Shown: positions 26,371 to 33,741 of the stretch, one piece after another
How the letters are laid out: every line of letters starts with the position of its first letter
Position numbering within the stretch: the stretch's first letter is position 1
From: CAZJRB01 sp964547995
GTDB taxonomy: Bacteria > Planctomycetota > Planctomycetia > Pirellulales > Thermoguttaceae
DNA: 64,000 bases
Assembly (NCBI GenBank): GCA_964547995.1
Contig: CAZJRB010000009.1
Coordinates: 1-64,000, forward strand
Direction: 5' to 3'
The notes under the pieces: generated by a model
What the model saw: the letters and a program-made list of their open reading frames with translations, nothing else
The model's database searches: none
Told to the model about the DNA's origin: nothing
Position numbers and translations under genes: made by a program

Positions 26371-26580
26371 ATGACTTTGACGATCGATATCGACCTTCCG
26401 GCCGAACTGGCGCGGTTCCGGCTCCCCAAAGCGGTTGCCGCCCGGCTGCAAACGCTGCTGGACCGTCAAGATTCCGGCCAACCGCTGACCACGGCCGAAC
26501 GCGATGAGGCTGAAGGACTGGTGAACCTGGCGGAATTTCTCACTCTGTTGCGGCTGCGGGCGGAGCGGGCAGCCGAATGA
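26371..26580 (+). CDS. Small protein of unknown function, coupled to an HNH gene remnant
   Basis: 69 residues from the ATG at 26371, with GGAGGG four bases upstream (a TTG at 26359 is not needed). Starts MTLTIDIDLPAELARFRLPK and ends FLTLLRLRAERAAE; acidic in the middle and probably alpha-helical. Its TGA overlaps the ATG of an HNH-type ORF (ATGA), the arrangement in which I recall such small proteins preceding HNH endonucleases in planctomycetes and cyanobacteria. An accessory or antitoxin-like role is only a guess, as the partner is broken here. Confidence 0.6.
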   Translation: MTLTIDIDLPAELARFRLPKAVAARLQTLLDRQDSGQPLTTAERDEAEGLVNLAEFLTLLRLRAERAAE

Positions 26581-26690
26581 GCGACATCCTCCCGAGGCTG
26601 CATGACGAGGTGGTATCGCGTGCGGCTTATCGGTGTGAATACTGCCGGCATGCTCGGGATCGGGCAGAGGACGTTGTATCGGAAGATTAA
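26577..26690 (+). pseudogene. HNH endonuclease, N-terminal remnant
   Basis: Begins at an ATG overlapping the stop of the 69-residue gene. Reads MSDILPRLHDEVVSRAAYRC then EYCR: the RAAYRCEYCR segment is the usual first zinc/Cys knuckle of HNH endonucleases. After this Cys-x2-Cys the match ends and the frame closes 13 codons later; the HNH residues themselves are absent. The break point coincides with the start of a different gene fragment in another frame (26644). Confidence 0.6.
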
Positions 26691-26706
26691 GGAGTACGGA
26701 TTGTGA
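26644..26706 (+). pseudogene. Last codons of an NtrC-type (sigma-54) response regulator
   Basis: A different reading frame gives AGMLGIGQRTLYRKIKEYGL followed by TGA. This is the Fis-type helix-turn-helix that ends NtrC-family activators (AA..LGI...TLYRKIKEYGL). No other part of such a gene is present, so it is a fused scrap: the HNH gene and a regulator gene have been joined by a deletion or recombination around 26644. The two frames overlap between 26644 and 26690. Confidence 0.6.
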
Positions 26707-26756
26707 GTTGAGAATCGGAACGTTGCAGAACGGACATGTATGAAGAAAAAGGAAGA

Positions 26757-26817
26757 AAAAGAGGTCAGAACTGTTTTTTGGGGCAGACAACGCAGAAAAA
26801 TAGTTCTGACCCCTTTT
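26757..26817. repeat. Inverted repeat with GGTCAGAACT arms
   Basis: Left arm GAGGTCAGAACTGTTTTTT (from 26761) pairs with the right arm AAAAATAGTTCTGACCCCTT (from 26796). The core GGGGTCAGAACTATTTT is a short interspersed motif I recall from other candidate-phylum and proteobacterial genomes, often near REP-associated transposases. It marks the left edge of the AT-rich insert. Between 26707 and 26756 there is nothing else. The HEAT-repeat reading frame stays open back to 26810, inside the repeat's right end. Confidence 0.6.
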
Positions 26818-26941
26818 CAACCTTCAGGCAGAGGAACTCGAAACCGTATCCGCGGCGATACCTGGAGCGATAGCGCCGGATTACGGGGGGTATGTCATAG
26901 CGCTTATTGTGATAGGCGCTATTATTGTTTTCGGAAAGAAA

Positions 26942-29290
26942 ATGCTGAAAAATATCAATAAAGGCAGAAAGACGAATATAAAAAGCCGCAGGAATTTTAT
27001 TGTTGCCGCTTTAATGACTATATTCGCTTTCGGCGCGGCTTCGGCAGAGGTACCGGATGCGGAAAGCATGCCTAAAGAAGCTGAAGAGGAAAAAATAGTC
27101 ATTCCGGGTGAGGTATCTAAAGCACTTATAAACCTACTAGAGGATAAAGATGTTAATATAGCGGCAGCGGAAACCCTCGGCAAAACAAAGAATCCGGAAG
27201 CAGCTCTGGCGCTTATCGACATACTTAAAAAGCCCGTTAATGATGAAAATGACCTTATCATCAGGGCTGCCGCGGAAGCTATCGGCGAAATGGGTGATGC
27301 CCGGGCAGTAGAGCCGCTTATCGGTATAATAAAAAGTCAAAATGAGAAATATTACTGTTTTGTGGGTGCGGTAGTTGCTTTGGGGAAAATCGGCGATCCC
27401 CGGGCGGTTCCTCATATAATCGAATTGCTCCAAAATGAAGATGAAGAAGGCCGTATCGTGGAGATAAAAGCTTTAGGTAAAATAGGCGGACCACAGGCTG
27501 TTTCATATCTTATTGACCGCACCAGGTCCTTAATGAGTAAAGGCAAGAGAGTTACTTTTGAGGTGGCTTCTCTTGGCTGGACGGACGACGCGAAGGCAAT
27601 CGATTTCCTCATTGAATTGTCGAAAGACAAAAACCGTGATATCAGTAAAAGAGCGATAAAAGCCCTTGGTGACACTTCTGATACAAGGGTAACCCAATAT
27701 CTTATAAGGATGCTAAACACCACTGATGGATACGTGAAGGATTCTGTGTTGGAAAGCTTAGCCAAGAAGCGGGATAACCCTGCGGTGGTTCCGGCGCTTT
27801 TAGAGGATATCAAAGAAAAGCGCGCTTGGACAACAGTAAAAATATTAGGGGAGATCGGGGATTCTCGCGCGGTTTCACGCCTTATAGAGTTGTTGGAGAG
27901 TGAAAATATTAGAGAGGATAGATTTAGCATTAGACAACTGTTCCGTCACTTGATAAGATCTTTAGGTAAAATAGGTGATTCACGAGCGACAGACCACATT
28001 GTTATCTTACTTAAAGATAACAATGAATATATTCGCAAGCTTGCGGCAGAAGCACTGGGAGAGATTGGTGATGAGAAAGCAGTCCCGGCGCTTATCGATC
28101 TGTTGGAGAACGGCACGCCAGAAGACCGTGAGAATGCCTCTTTGGCATTGGCTAAGATAGGCGGAGAGGAAGCATTTCAGGTACTTGTAAAAATGTTCAA
28201 GGATGAGCGGTATATCATTAAATTACCTGCGATTGTGGCGTTAAGTGAACTCGGTGACCCCCGTGCGCTTCCGCTTCTCGTTGAGGCCTTGGATGACAAG
28301 GTTATAGAAGTGCCTCCGACCGCGTTAATGGCCATGGGCGAGATAGGCGGTAAGAGAGCAAGGCAGGAATTAATAAAAGCATTGAAAAGCAATAAAGATA
28401 CAAACGTCCGTTGCGCTGCCGCAAGGGCCCTTGGCAGGTTTGATGACATTAACGCGATGCGTGTTCTTGTCGAGGTTGCGAAAAAAGATTCTGATATTAA
28501 AGTAAGAAATGCTGCCATAAGGGCTCTAGGCTTAAGTAAGAAAGCTCATCCGAAAGAGTCAGCTTCGTATGCTAAAGTTACTGGCATAGCTATTGTAATA
28601 GGCGGCTTGCTTTATGCTGCAATTGGTGTGATAAGCTTCGTGCTCGCGAAGGCGCGGTCGCGCAGTGCGAGGAAGCGCAAGGGTTATTATGCCAAGAAGA
28701 AGCCCCTTCCGTACATAAGGACGATGCGGGAGGTTATGAGGATATCGAAGCATGAGAAAGCCGGGAGAAAAGGCATCGGAAGGCTTGTCCACGGCATTCT
28801 GACGGATAATGTAAGGCGCATATATAGATTCGTAAAATACCCGCTCACCCACCTCTCCCTCTCAAAAGAGTACGATAGCCTGGGCAACATCACCCATGAA
28901 AAGTTCTACCAGATACAGGCCCTGAAGCCCGCCCTCCGCACGCTTGAGGAGAATATAGGTAAAGAGCCCGTGGAAGAGGTAAGAAAAGCCCTTACGGATA
29001 AATACAAGGCTACAGACGGTGCTCTGGCGTTCTATTCGGTGGTGAATACCGCCAACAAGCTTTTGCGTGCCAATAAGGACGTGAAAAGCCTTTTTGAGGT
29101 GCAGGTTCCCGTTATCATCAAGCTTTCCGCTTCTTATAAGAGCTTCCTTGGCAACCTGCAGGTCCTGGAAAGCCTGAGGAAGGGCTATTCGGACGAGAAG
29201 ATCGAGAGGAGGGCTGACGACTCGCTCGGTTTTCAGACATTCTTTTCCCAGGTGAAGGGTAAGCGTATTGAGAAAAACGGGTCGCGCTAG
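26942..29290 (+). CDS. HEAT-repeat membrane protein, AT-rich and foreign
   Basis: 782 residues from the ATG at 26942 (signal peptide-like RRNFIVAALMTIFAFGAASA; GGAAAG upstream). A GTG at 26909 would add a hydrophobic stretch, and the frame is open back to 26810 (ETVSAAIPGAIAPDYGGYVI), so the true 5' part may be missing. Residues ~40-535 are about 15 HEAT-like repeats of the type AVxxLIxLL..EDExVRxxAAxALGEIGD. A membrane helix follows (~546-570, GIAIVIGGLLYAAIGVISFV), then a basic cytoplasmic domain of ~200 residues, not recognised, which uses more GC-rich codons than the repeats. The base and codon usage (AAA, ATA, TTA common) is unlike everything else in the window. It resembles Omnitrophota-type proteins in style; donor not proven. 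Confidence 0.8.
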   Translation: MLKNINKGRKTNIKSRRNFIVAALMTIFAFGAASAEVPDAESMPKEAEEEKIVIPGEVSKALINLLEDKDVNIAAAETLGKTKNPEAALALIDILKKPVNDENDLIIRAAAEAIGEMGDARAVEPLIGIIKSQNEKYYCFVGAVVALGKIGDPRAVPHIIELLQNEDEEGRIVEIKALGKIGGPQAVSYLIDRTRSLMSKGKRVTFEVASLGWTDDAKAIDFLIELSKDKNRDISKRAIKALGDTSDTRVTQYLIRMLNTTDGYVKDSVLESLAKKRDNPAVVPALLEDIKEKRAWTTVKILGEIGDSRAVSRLIELLESENIREDRFSIRQLFRHLIRSLGKIGDSRATDHIVILLKDNNEYIRKLAAEALGEIGDEKAVPALIDLLENGTPEDRENASLALAKIGGEEAFQVLVKMFKDERYIIKLPAIVALSELGDPRALPLLVEALDDKVIEVPPTALMAMGEIGGKRARQELIKALKSNKDTNVRCAAARALGRFDDINAMRVLVEVAKKDSDIKVRNAAIRALGLSKKAHPKESASYAKVTGIAIVIGGLLYAAIGVISFVLAKARSRSARKRKGYYAKKKPLPYIRTMREVMRISKHEKAGRKGIGRLVHGILTDNVRRIYRFVKYPLTHLSLSKEYDSLGNITHEKFYQIQALKPALRTLEENIGKEPVEEVRKALTDKYKATDGALAFYSVVNTANKLLRANKDVKSLFEVQVPVIIKLSASYKSFLGNLQVLESLRKGYSDEKIERRADDSLGFQTFFSQVKGKRIEKNGSR

Positions 29291-29315
29291 GAGGTTTGGC
29301 AACCCCCAATCCCTA

Positions 29316-29535
29316 AACCCTGACAACTGAACCCTCAACTCTGGACGCTCAACTTGCAACCATGCCGCGGATCCACCGACTATCGCAGAGCCTTATCAAC
29401 AAGATCGCGGCCGGGGAGGTCGTCGAGCGGCCGGCCAGCGTGGTCAAGGAGCTGATGGAGAACGCGGTTGACGCCGGGGCGCGGCGGGTGGACGTTACGG
29501 TGCAGGGCGGCGGGGTGGACCTGGTCCGCGTGGTC
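29316..29535 (+). repeat. Right copy of the duplicated mutL 5' segment
   Basis: Matches 26022-26224: an identical 27-base leader (AACCCTGACAACTGAACCCT...) and then ~174 bases of mutL coding sequence with a dozen differences. This copy has 14 or so extra bases between leader and ATG. The pair forms a direct repeat bracketing about 3.1 kb that includes the HNH/NtrC scraps and the AT-rich HEAT gene, so recombination between the copies would delete the whole insert. Confidence 0.85.
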
Positions 29536-31290
29536 GACGACGGCTGCGGGATCGCGGCCGACGAGTTGCCGATGGCCGTGGCCAGCCACGCCACCAGCAA
29601 GCTCACCGAGGCGGAAGACCTGTTCTCGATCGCCACGCTCGGGTTCCGCGGCGAGGCGCTCGCCTCGATCGCGGAGGTCAGCCGCACGGTGTTGCGGAGC
29701 CGGACGCCCGAAAGCGAGAGCGGGGCGGAAATCGAAATCACCGGCGGCGACCAAGGCGACGTCGCCCCTTGCGGCTGCCCGGTCGGTACCTCGGTCGAGG
29801 TCCACAACCTGTTCTACAACACGCCGGTGCGGCGGAAATTCCTCCGCACCACGCAGACCGAGTTCGGCCACGTCAGCGAGGCTTTCACGCGAATCGCCCT
29901 GGGGACTGCGAACGTCCATTTCACGCTTCGGCACAACGACCGGCAGGTCTTCGACCTGGCGTCGTCGGACGGTTGGATCGAGCGGATTGCCCGGTTCTTC
30001 GGCCGGGAGCTGGCCGAGGGCCTGATCCCCGTCGAGAGCACGGACAATCTGCCGGGCGGCGGACAGGTCCGGCTTTCCGGCTACGTTGCCGCCCCCGCGC
30101 ACAGCCGCGCGAACAACCGGATGCAGTACGTCTTCCTCAACGGCCGGTATATCCGCGACCGGGCGTTGCAGCACGCGTTGGGTGAGGCGTACCGTGGGCT
30201 CCTGATGACCCGGCGCTATCCGATCGCCTTCCTCACGCTGGAGATGCCGCCGGAGATGGTCGACGTGAACGTGCATCCGACGAAGCTGGAGGTCCGTTTT
30301 CAGGATTCCGGCCGGCTCTACAGCCAGTTGCTCTCGGCGCTGCGGACGAAGTTCCTGGCAACCGACTTGAGCGCCCACGTGAGTTCGTCAAGCGAAGAAG
30401 ACCAAACCGGCGGCCATGACGAGGCCCGGGCGGAACAGTTGCGGCAGGAGCTGGTCGACTGGGCCAAGGGGAAGGTGGAATCTTGGGATACGGCTGGCGG
30501 TTCCCGGACGGCGGCCGAAGCGGCCTTTGACGTGGGTGCGGCGGCCGGCGGCCGGCAGCCGCTCGAGATGCGACGGATCGACCACCCCGGACGGTCTGTG
30601 GGCGAAGCGCCCGCCGAACGGACGGTCGGTCCGTTGCCGGCGGTGTCGGAGGAAGGCGCGGAAAATGCTTCCGGCCTGACTGCTGGTGTTACGCATACTC
30701 CCGTCCCCCAGCCCCCGGTCCCCACCTCGGCGGTGCAGATTCACAATCGCTACCTCGTTACCGAAAGTGAGCGGGGCATTACAGTCATTGATCAGCACGC
30801 CCTGCACGAGCGAATCCTGTACGAGCATCTCCGCGAGCGGGTGGACGCCGGGGTGATCGAGACCCAAAACCTCCTCGTGCCCGAGCCGGTGGATCTAGCA
30901 GCGGACGAGGTCGCAGCGGTGTTGGAAAACCGCGAATTGCTGAGCGAGTTGGGGATGGAAATCGAGCCGTTCGGCGGCGACACGGTCCTGATCGCCGGGT
31001 TCCCGGCAATGCTGGCGAACTTCCGCCCGGTTGAGGTCCTGCACGAGTTGATCGGGAAGCTTCTTGCAGGCGGAAAAAAGCCCGACCGCCGTGATCTGCT
31101 CGACGCGATGCTTCACGCGATCGCCTGCAAGGCCGCGGTCAAGGCGGGCGACCGGCTGGCCCCGGAGGAAATCAAGACCCTGCTCGACCAACGCCATATT
31201 GTCAACGATCCGCACCACTGCCCTCACGGCCGGCCGACCGAACTGATCTTTACCCACGAAGAGCTAGAGAAGCAATTCAAGCGGACGTAG
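29362..31290 (+). CDS. mutL: DNA mismatch repair protein MutL (endonuclease type)
   Basis: 642 residues. GHKL ATPase at the N-terminus: ELMENAVDAGARRVDVTVQG, VDDGCGI, ATSKL, TLGFRGEALASI. The linker (~340-450) is variable and Pro/Gly-rich. The C-terminal dimerisation domain carries the metal-binding endonuclease motif DQHALHERILYE (~477-488) together with ACKAAVKAG and CPHGRPT, as in organisms without MutH. MutL links MutS mismatch recognition to strand incision. The gene is complete and its stop codon overlaps the start of a palindromic element at 31289. A truncated second copy of its 5' end lies 3.3 kb upstream. Confidence 0.95.
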   Translation: MPRIHRLSQSLINKIAAGEVVERPASVVKELMENAVDAGARRVDVTVQGGGVDLVRVVDDGCGIAADELPMAVASHATSKLTEAEDLFSIATLGFRGEALASIAEVSRTVLRSRTPESESGAEIEITGGDQGDVAPCGCPVGTSVEVHNLFYNTPVRRKFLRTTQTEFGHVSEAFTRIALGTANVHFTLRHNDRQVFDLASSDGWIERIARFFGRELAEGLIPVESTDNLPGGGQVRLSGYVAAPAHSRANNRMQYVFLNGRYIRDRALQHALGEAYRGLLMTRRYPIAFLTLEMPPEMVDVNVHPTKLEVRFQDSGRLYSQLLSALRTKFLATDLSAHVSSSSEEDQTGGHDEARAEQLRQELVDWAKGKVESWDTAGGSRTAAEAAFDVGAAAGGRQPLEMRRIDHPGRSVGEAPAERTVGPLPAVSEEGAENASGLTAGVTHTPVPQPPVPTSAVQIHNRYLVTESERGITVIDQHALHERILYEHLRERVDAGVIETQNLLVPEPVDLAADEVAAVLENRELLSELGMEIEPFGGDTVLIAGFPAMLANFRPVEVLHELIGKLLAGGKKPDRRDLLDAMLHAIACKAAVKAGDRLAPEEIKTLLDQRHIVNDPHHCPHGRPTELIFTHEELEKQFKRT

Positions 31291-31419
31291 TGCTTTGTCA
31301 TGCTTAAAATACGGGTTGGGTGCCATTTCCACGCTTGCGTAGACATGCCGGAAACCTCGATCAACATGCCCACGCAAACGTGGGCATGGCACCCGTAATT
31401 TTAGGTTTGACAAAGCACT
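31289..31419. repeat. MITE-like palindromic element 1 (overlaps the mutL stop codon)
   Basis: Ends AGTGCTTTGTCA (31289) and TGACAAAGCACT (to 31419), an exact inverted pair. Inside, AAAATACGGGTTGGGTGCC is mirrored by GGCACCCGTAATTTTA, and the centre contains CATGCCCACGCAAACGTGGG. The whole 131 bases could fold into one long hairpin. Related elements lie at 51523 and 60842. No coding capacity; may work as a terminator for mutL. Confidence 0.75.
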
Positions 31420-31536
31420 GGGGGGTTTGATTTTCCGAGCACAATTCGGCAAAATGGGGGACGTCCCTAATAGACTCCACGTCGGGCAGGAACTACCGAC
31501 TCCGAGCTACATAAAGCCACCTGTTGTATTGTTGCC

Positions 31537-33024
31537 ATGATTTGCGTCAGCATCGGCCGAAGCCGGCACCAACACGTCGTTGCGGAACACAAGCACCTGG
31601 TCGACCAGGGGGCGGAACTGGTCGAGTTGCGGCTCGATTACATCAGCGGCGAGATCAATCTCAAGCAGTTGGTTACCGGACGGCCCTGCCCGGTGATTAT
31701 TACCTGCCGACGGGAAGTAGACGGCGGTAAGTACACCGGCCCCGAAGGACAACGGTTGATGTTGTTGCGGACGGCGATTGCCGAGGGTGTTGACTACATC
31801 GACCTGGAGGAAAGCGTTGCTTCGAGCATTCCACGGTTCGGCAAGACCAAGCGGATCATCAGCTTGCACGATTTCCGCAAGACGCCGGGCGACCTTACGG
31901 AAATCCACGGGCGTCTCGCAACGTTGGATCCCGACATTATCAAGATCTGTACGATGGCCAACCATCCGCACGATAACGTGCGGCTTCTCGAACTGGCACG
32001 AAATAGCGACATTCCGACCATCGGCATTTGCATGGGGGACATCGGCATTCCCAGCCGGGTGTTGGCCGGACGTTCCGGGGCGCCCTTCACCTATGCCACG
32101 TTTCATCACGAGCGGGCATTGGCCCCCGGGCAACTCAGCTACGACCAGATGAAGGACGTTTACAATTACGACCGGATTGATGCAGAAACCGAAGTCTATG
32201 GGGTTATTGCCGATCCGGTCGTGCACAGCCTCAGCCCCTTGATTCACAACGCCGCCTTCAGACACCTGGGAATGAACAAGGTCTACGTCCCGTTTCGGGT
32301 GCCGCGGGAAGATATGGCGCAATTCATCGACGAGGGGCCGAAGTTGGGTATCAAGGGCCTCAGCGTCACCATTCCGCATAAGGAAGAAATTGTCCGAAAA
32401 CTCACGCAGGCCGACGGCGCCGTTCGCGGAATCGGAGCGTGCAACACCGTGCTGTTCGACGGCGACGGACGCCTCGGCTTCAACACCGACTATCGAGCGG
32501 CCATGGACAGTCTCGAAGAGGCCACCGGCGTGGGACTCGGCGACAACAAACCGTTTGCCGGAAAAGTCGCCCTGGTCCTCGGCGCCGGCGGCGTCGGCAA
32601 GGCCCTCGTGTACGGCCTGTTGCGGCGAGGAGCTAAAATCGTTCTGACCGACGGTGTTACCCGCCATGCCAGCGAGTTGGCCAAACGCTTCGAATGCCGC
32701 TGGGTCGAATGGTCGCAGCGTCACAATGTCACAACCGACATGCTGATCAATTGCACGCCGGTCGGCATGCACCCCGAAGTTGACGAAACCCCCTACGAGA
32801 AACACCACCTGCGACCGTCGATGCTCGTATTCGATGCCGTCTACAACCCCGAGAACACCATGCTGGTGAAGGATGCCCGGAGCCGAAACTGCAAGGTCAT
32901 TACCGGCGTCGATATGTTCGTCCGTCAGGCATGTCTCCAGTTCAAACACTTCACCGGGGAAGAGGGGCCCGCCGATTTGATGCGAGACGTGCTCAAGCGG
33001 GCAACCGGAGCGGCGAGGTTTTAG
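31537..33024 (+). CDS. aroE: Bifunctional 3-dehydroquinate dehydratase / shikimate dehydrogenase
   Basis: 495 residues. Residues ~1-215 are a type I dehydroquinate dehydratase (MICVSIG start, ELVELRLDYI, PVIITCRR, the catalytic His in ISLHDF and the Schiff-base Lys in IIKICTMA). Residues ~220-495 are a shikimate dehydrogenase (YGVIADPVVHSLSPLIHN, KGLSVTIPHKE, IGACNTV, GAGGVGKAL for NADP, INCTPVGMHP, GVDMFVRQACLQFKHFTG). The enzyme performs two consecutive steps of the shikimate pathway in the cytoplasm. The AroD-AroE order is as in plants and chlamydiae. Followed 116 bases later by shikimate kinase, the next step, after a hairpin at 33104. Confidence 0.95.
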   Translation: MICVSIGRSRHQHVVAEHKHLVDQGAELVELRLDYISGEINLKQLVTGRPCPVIITCRREVDGGKYTGPEGQRLMLLRTAIAEGVDYIDLEESVASSIPRFGKTKRIISLHDFRKTPGDLTEIHGRLATLDPDIIKICTMANHPHDNVRLLELARNSDIPTIGICMGDIGIPSRVLAGRSGAPFTYATFHHERALAPGQLSYDQMKDVYNYDRIDAETEVYGVIADPVVHSLSPLIHNAAFRHLGMNKVYVPFRVPREDMAQFIDEGPKLGIKGLSVTIPHKEEIVRKLTQADGAVRGIGACNTVLFDGDGRLGFNTDYRAAMDSLEEATGVGLGDNKPFAGKVALVLGAGGVGKALVYGLLRRGAKIVLTDGVTRHASELAKRFECRWVEWSQRHNVTTDMLINCTPVGMHPEVDETPYEKHHLRPSMLVFDAVYNPENTMLVKDARSRNCKVITGVDMFVRQACLQFKHFTGEEGPADLMRDVLKRATGAARF

Positions 33025-33103
33025 GGGGAGAAGGCAGAGGGCAAATGACAGAGGGCAGAGGGTAAGCGGAGCAAGACCAACGAACCAACTTAACCTGCAA
33101 AAG

Positions 33104-33124
33104 CCCCCGCACTGCGTGCGGGGG
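33104..33124. repeat. Perfect 9-bp stem hairpin with CTGCGTGC-type loop
   Basis: CCCCCGCAC-TGC-GTGCGGGGG between aroDE and aroK, preceded by AAAAG. A very similar unit (AAAAGCCCTGGCGCTGCGTG followed by CCAGGG) lies at 60295-60319, so this belongs to a dispersed family, not a unique terminator. It has no T-tract, so factor-independent termination is doubtful. Confidence 0.6.
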
Positions 33125-33140
33125 TTGAGCGTCCAAAGGG

Positions 33141-33674
33141 ATGGTTGTCCTGAATCTCATCCTCATCGGTTACCGCGCTACCGGAAAAACGACGTTGGCA
33201 GGCATTCTTGCCGAACGGCTCGATTACGATTGGGTCGATGCCGACGTGGAAATCGAGCGCCGCGCCGGCAAGTCGATCGCAAGGATCTTCGCCGAGGACG
33301 GCGAACCGGTCTTCCGCGATCTGGAGGAAGAAGTGATCGCCGAACTGTGCGGCCGCGAGAGGCTCGTGCTGGCGGCAGGCGGCGGGGCGACCATGCGCGA
33401 AACAAGCCGCCGGGCCATGCGCCGGTGCGGCAGGGTCGTCTGGCTGACCGCCGGGCCCGAGACCATCCTGGCGCGGATGACCGGCGACGAAACGACGGCC
33501 GGGCGCCGACCCGACCTCACCGAAAAGGGGCCGCTCGAGGAAATCATTACGCTGCTTAACCGTCGCGAGCCGATTTACCGCGAGTCGGCCCACCTGACGG
33601 TCGATACCGAGAACAAGACGCCCGAGGAAATCGCCGACGAGATCCTTTACCGGCTTGAGCTAAGTACCGGGTGA
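33141..33674 (+). CDS. aroK: Shikimate kinase
   Basis: 177 residues, normal length. Walker A loop LIGYRATGKTTLAG (residues ~8-21), shikimate-binding DADVEIERRAGKSI, RDLEEEVI, the GGGA loop LAAGGGATMRE and the lid with RRPDL. Phosphorylates shikimate with ATP. Directly follows the fused aroDE gene, so three steps of chorismate synthesis are clustered. AAAGGG touches the start codon; the start is supported by the family N-terminus. Confidence 0.95.
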   Translation: MVVLNLILIGYRATGKTTLAGILAERLDYDWVDADVEIERRAGKSIARIFAEDGEPVFRDLEEEVIAELCGRERLVLAAGGGATMRETSRRAMRRCGRVVWLTAGPETILARMTGDETTAGRRPDLTEKGPLEEIITLLNRREPIYRESAHLTVDTENKTPEEIADEILYRLELSTG

Positions 33675-33741
33675 AGGACAATTTTCAGCAGCCCGGCTGC
33701 CGGTAGCAGCCGGGCTGCCAGCCCCGAACGACGAGACACGC

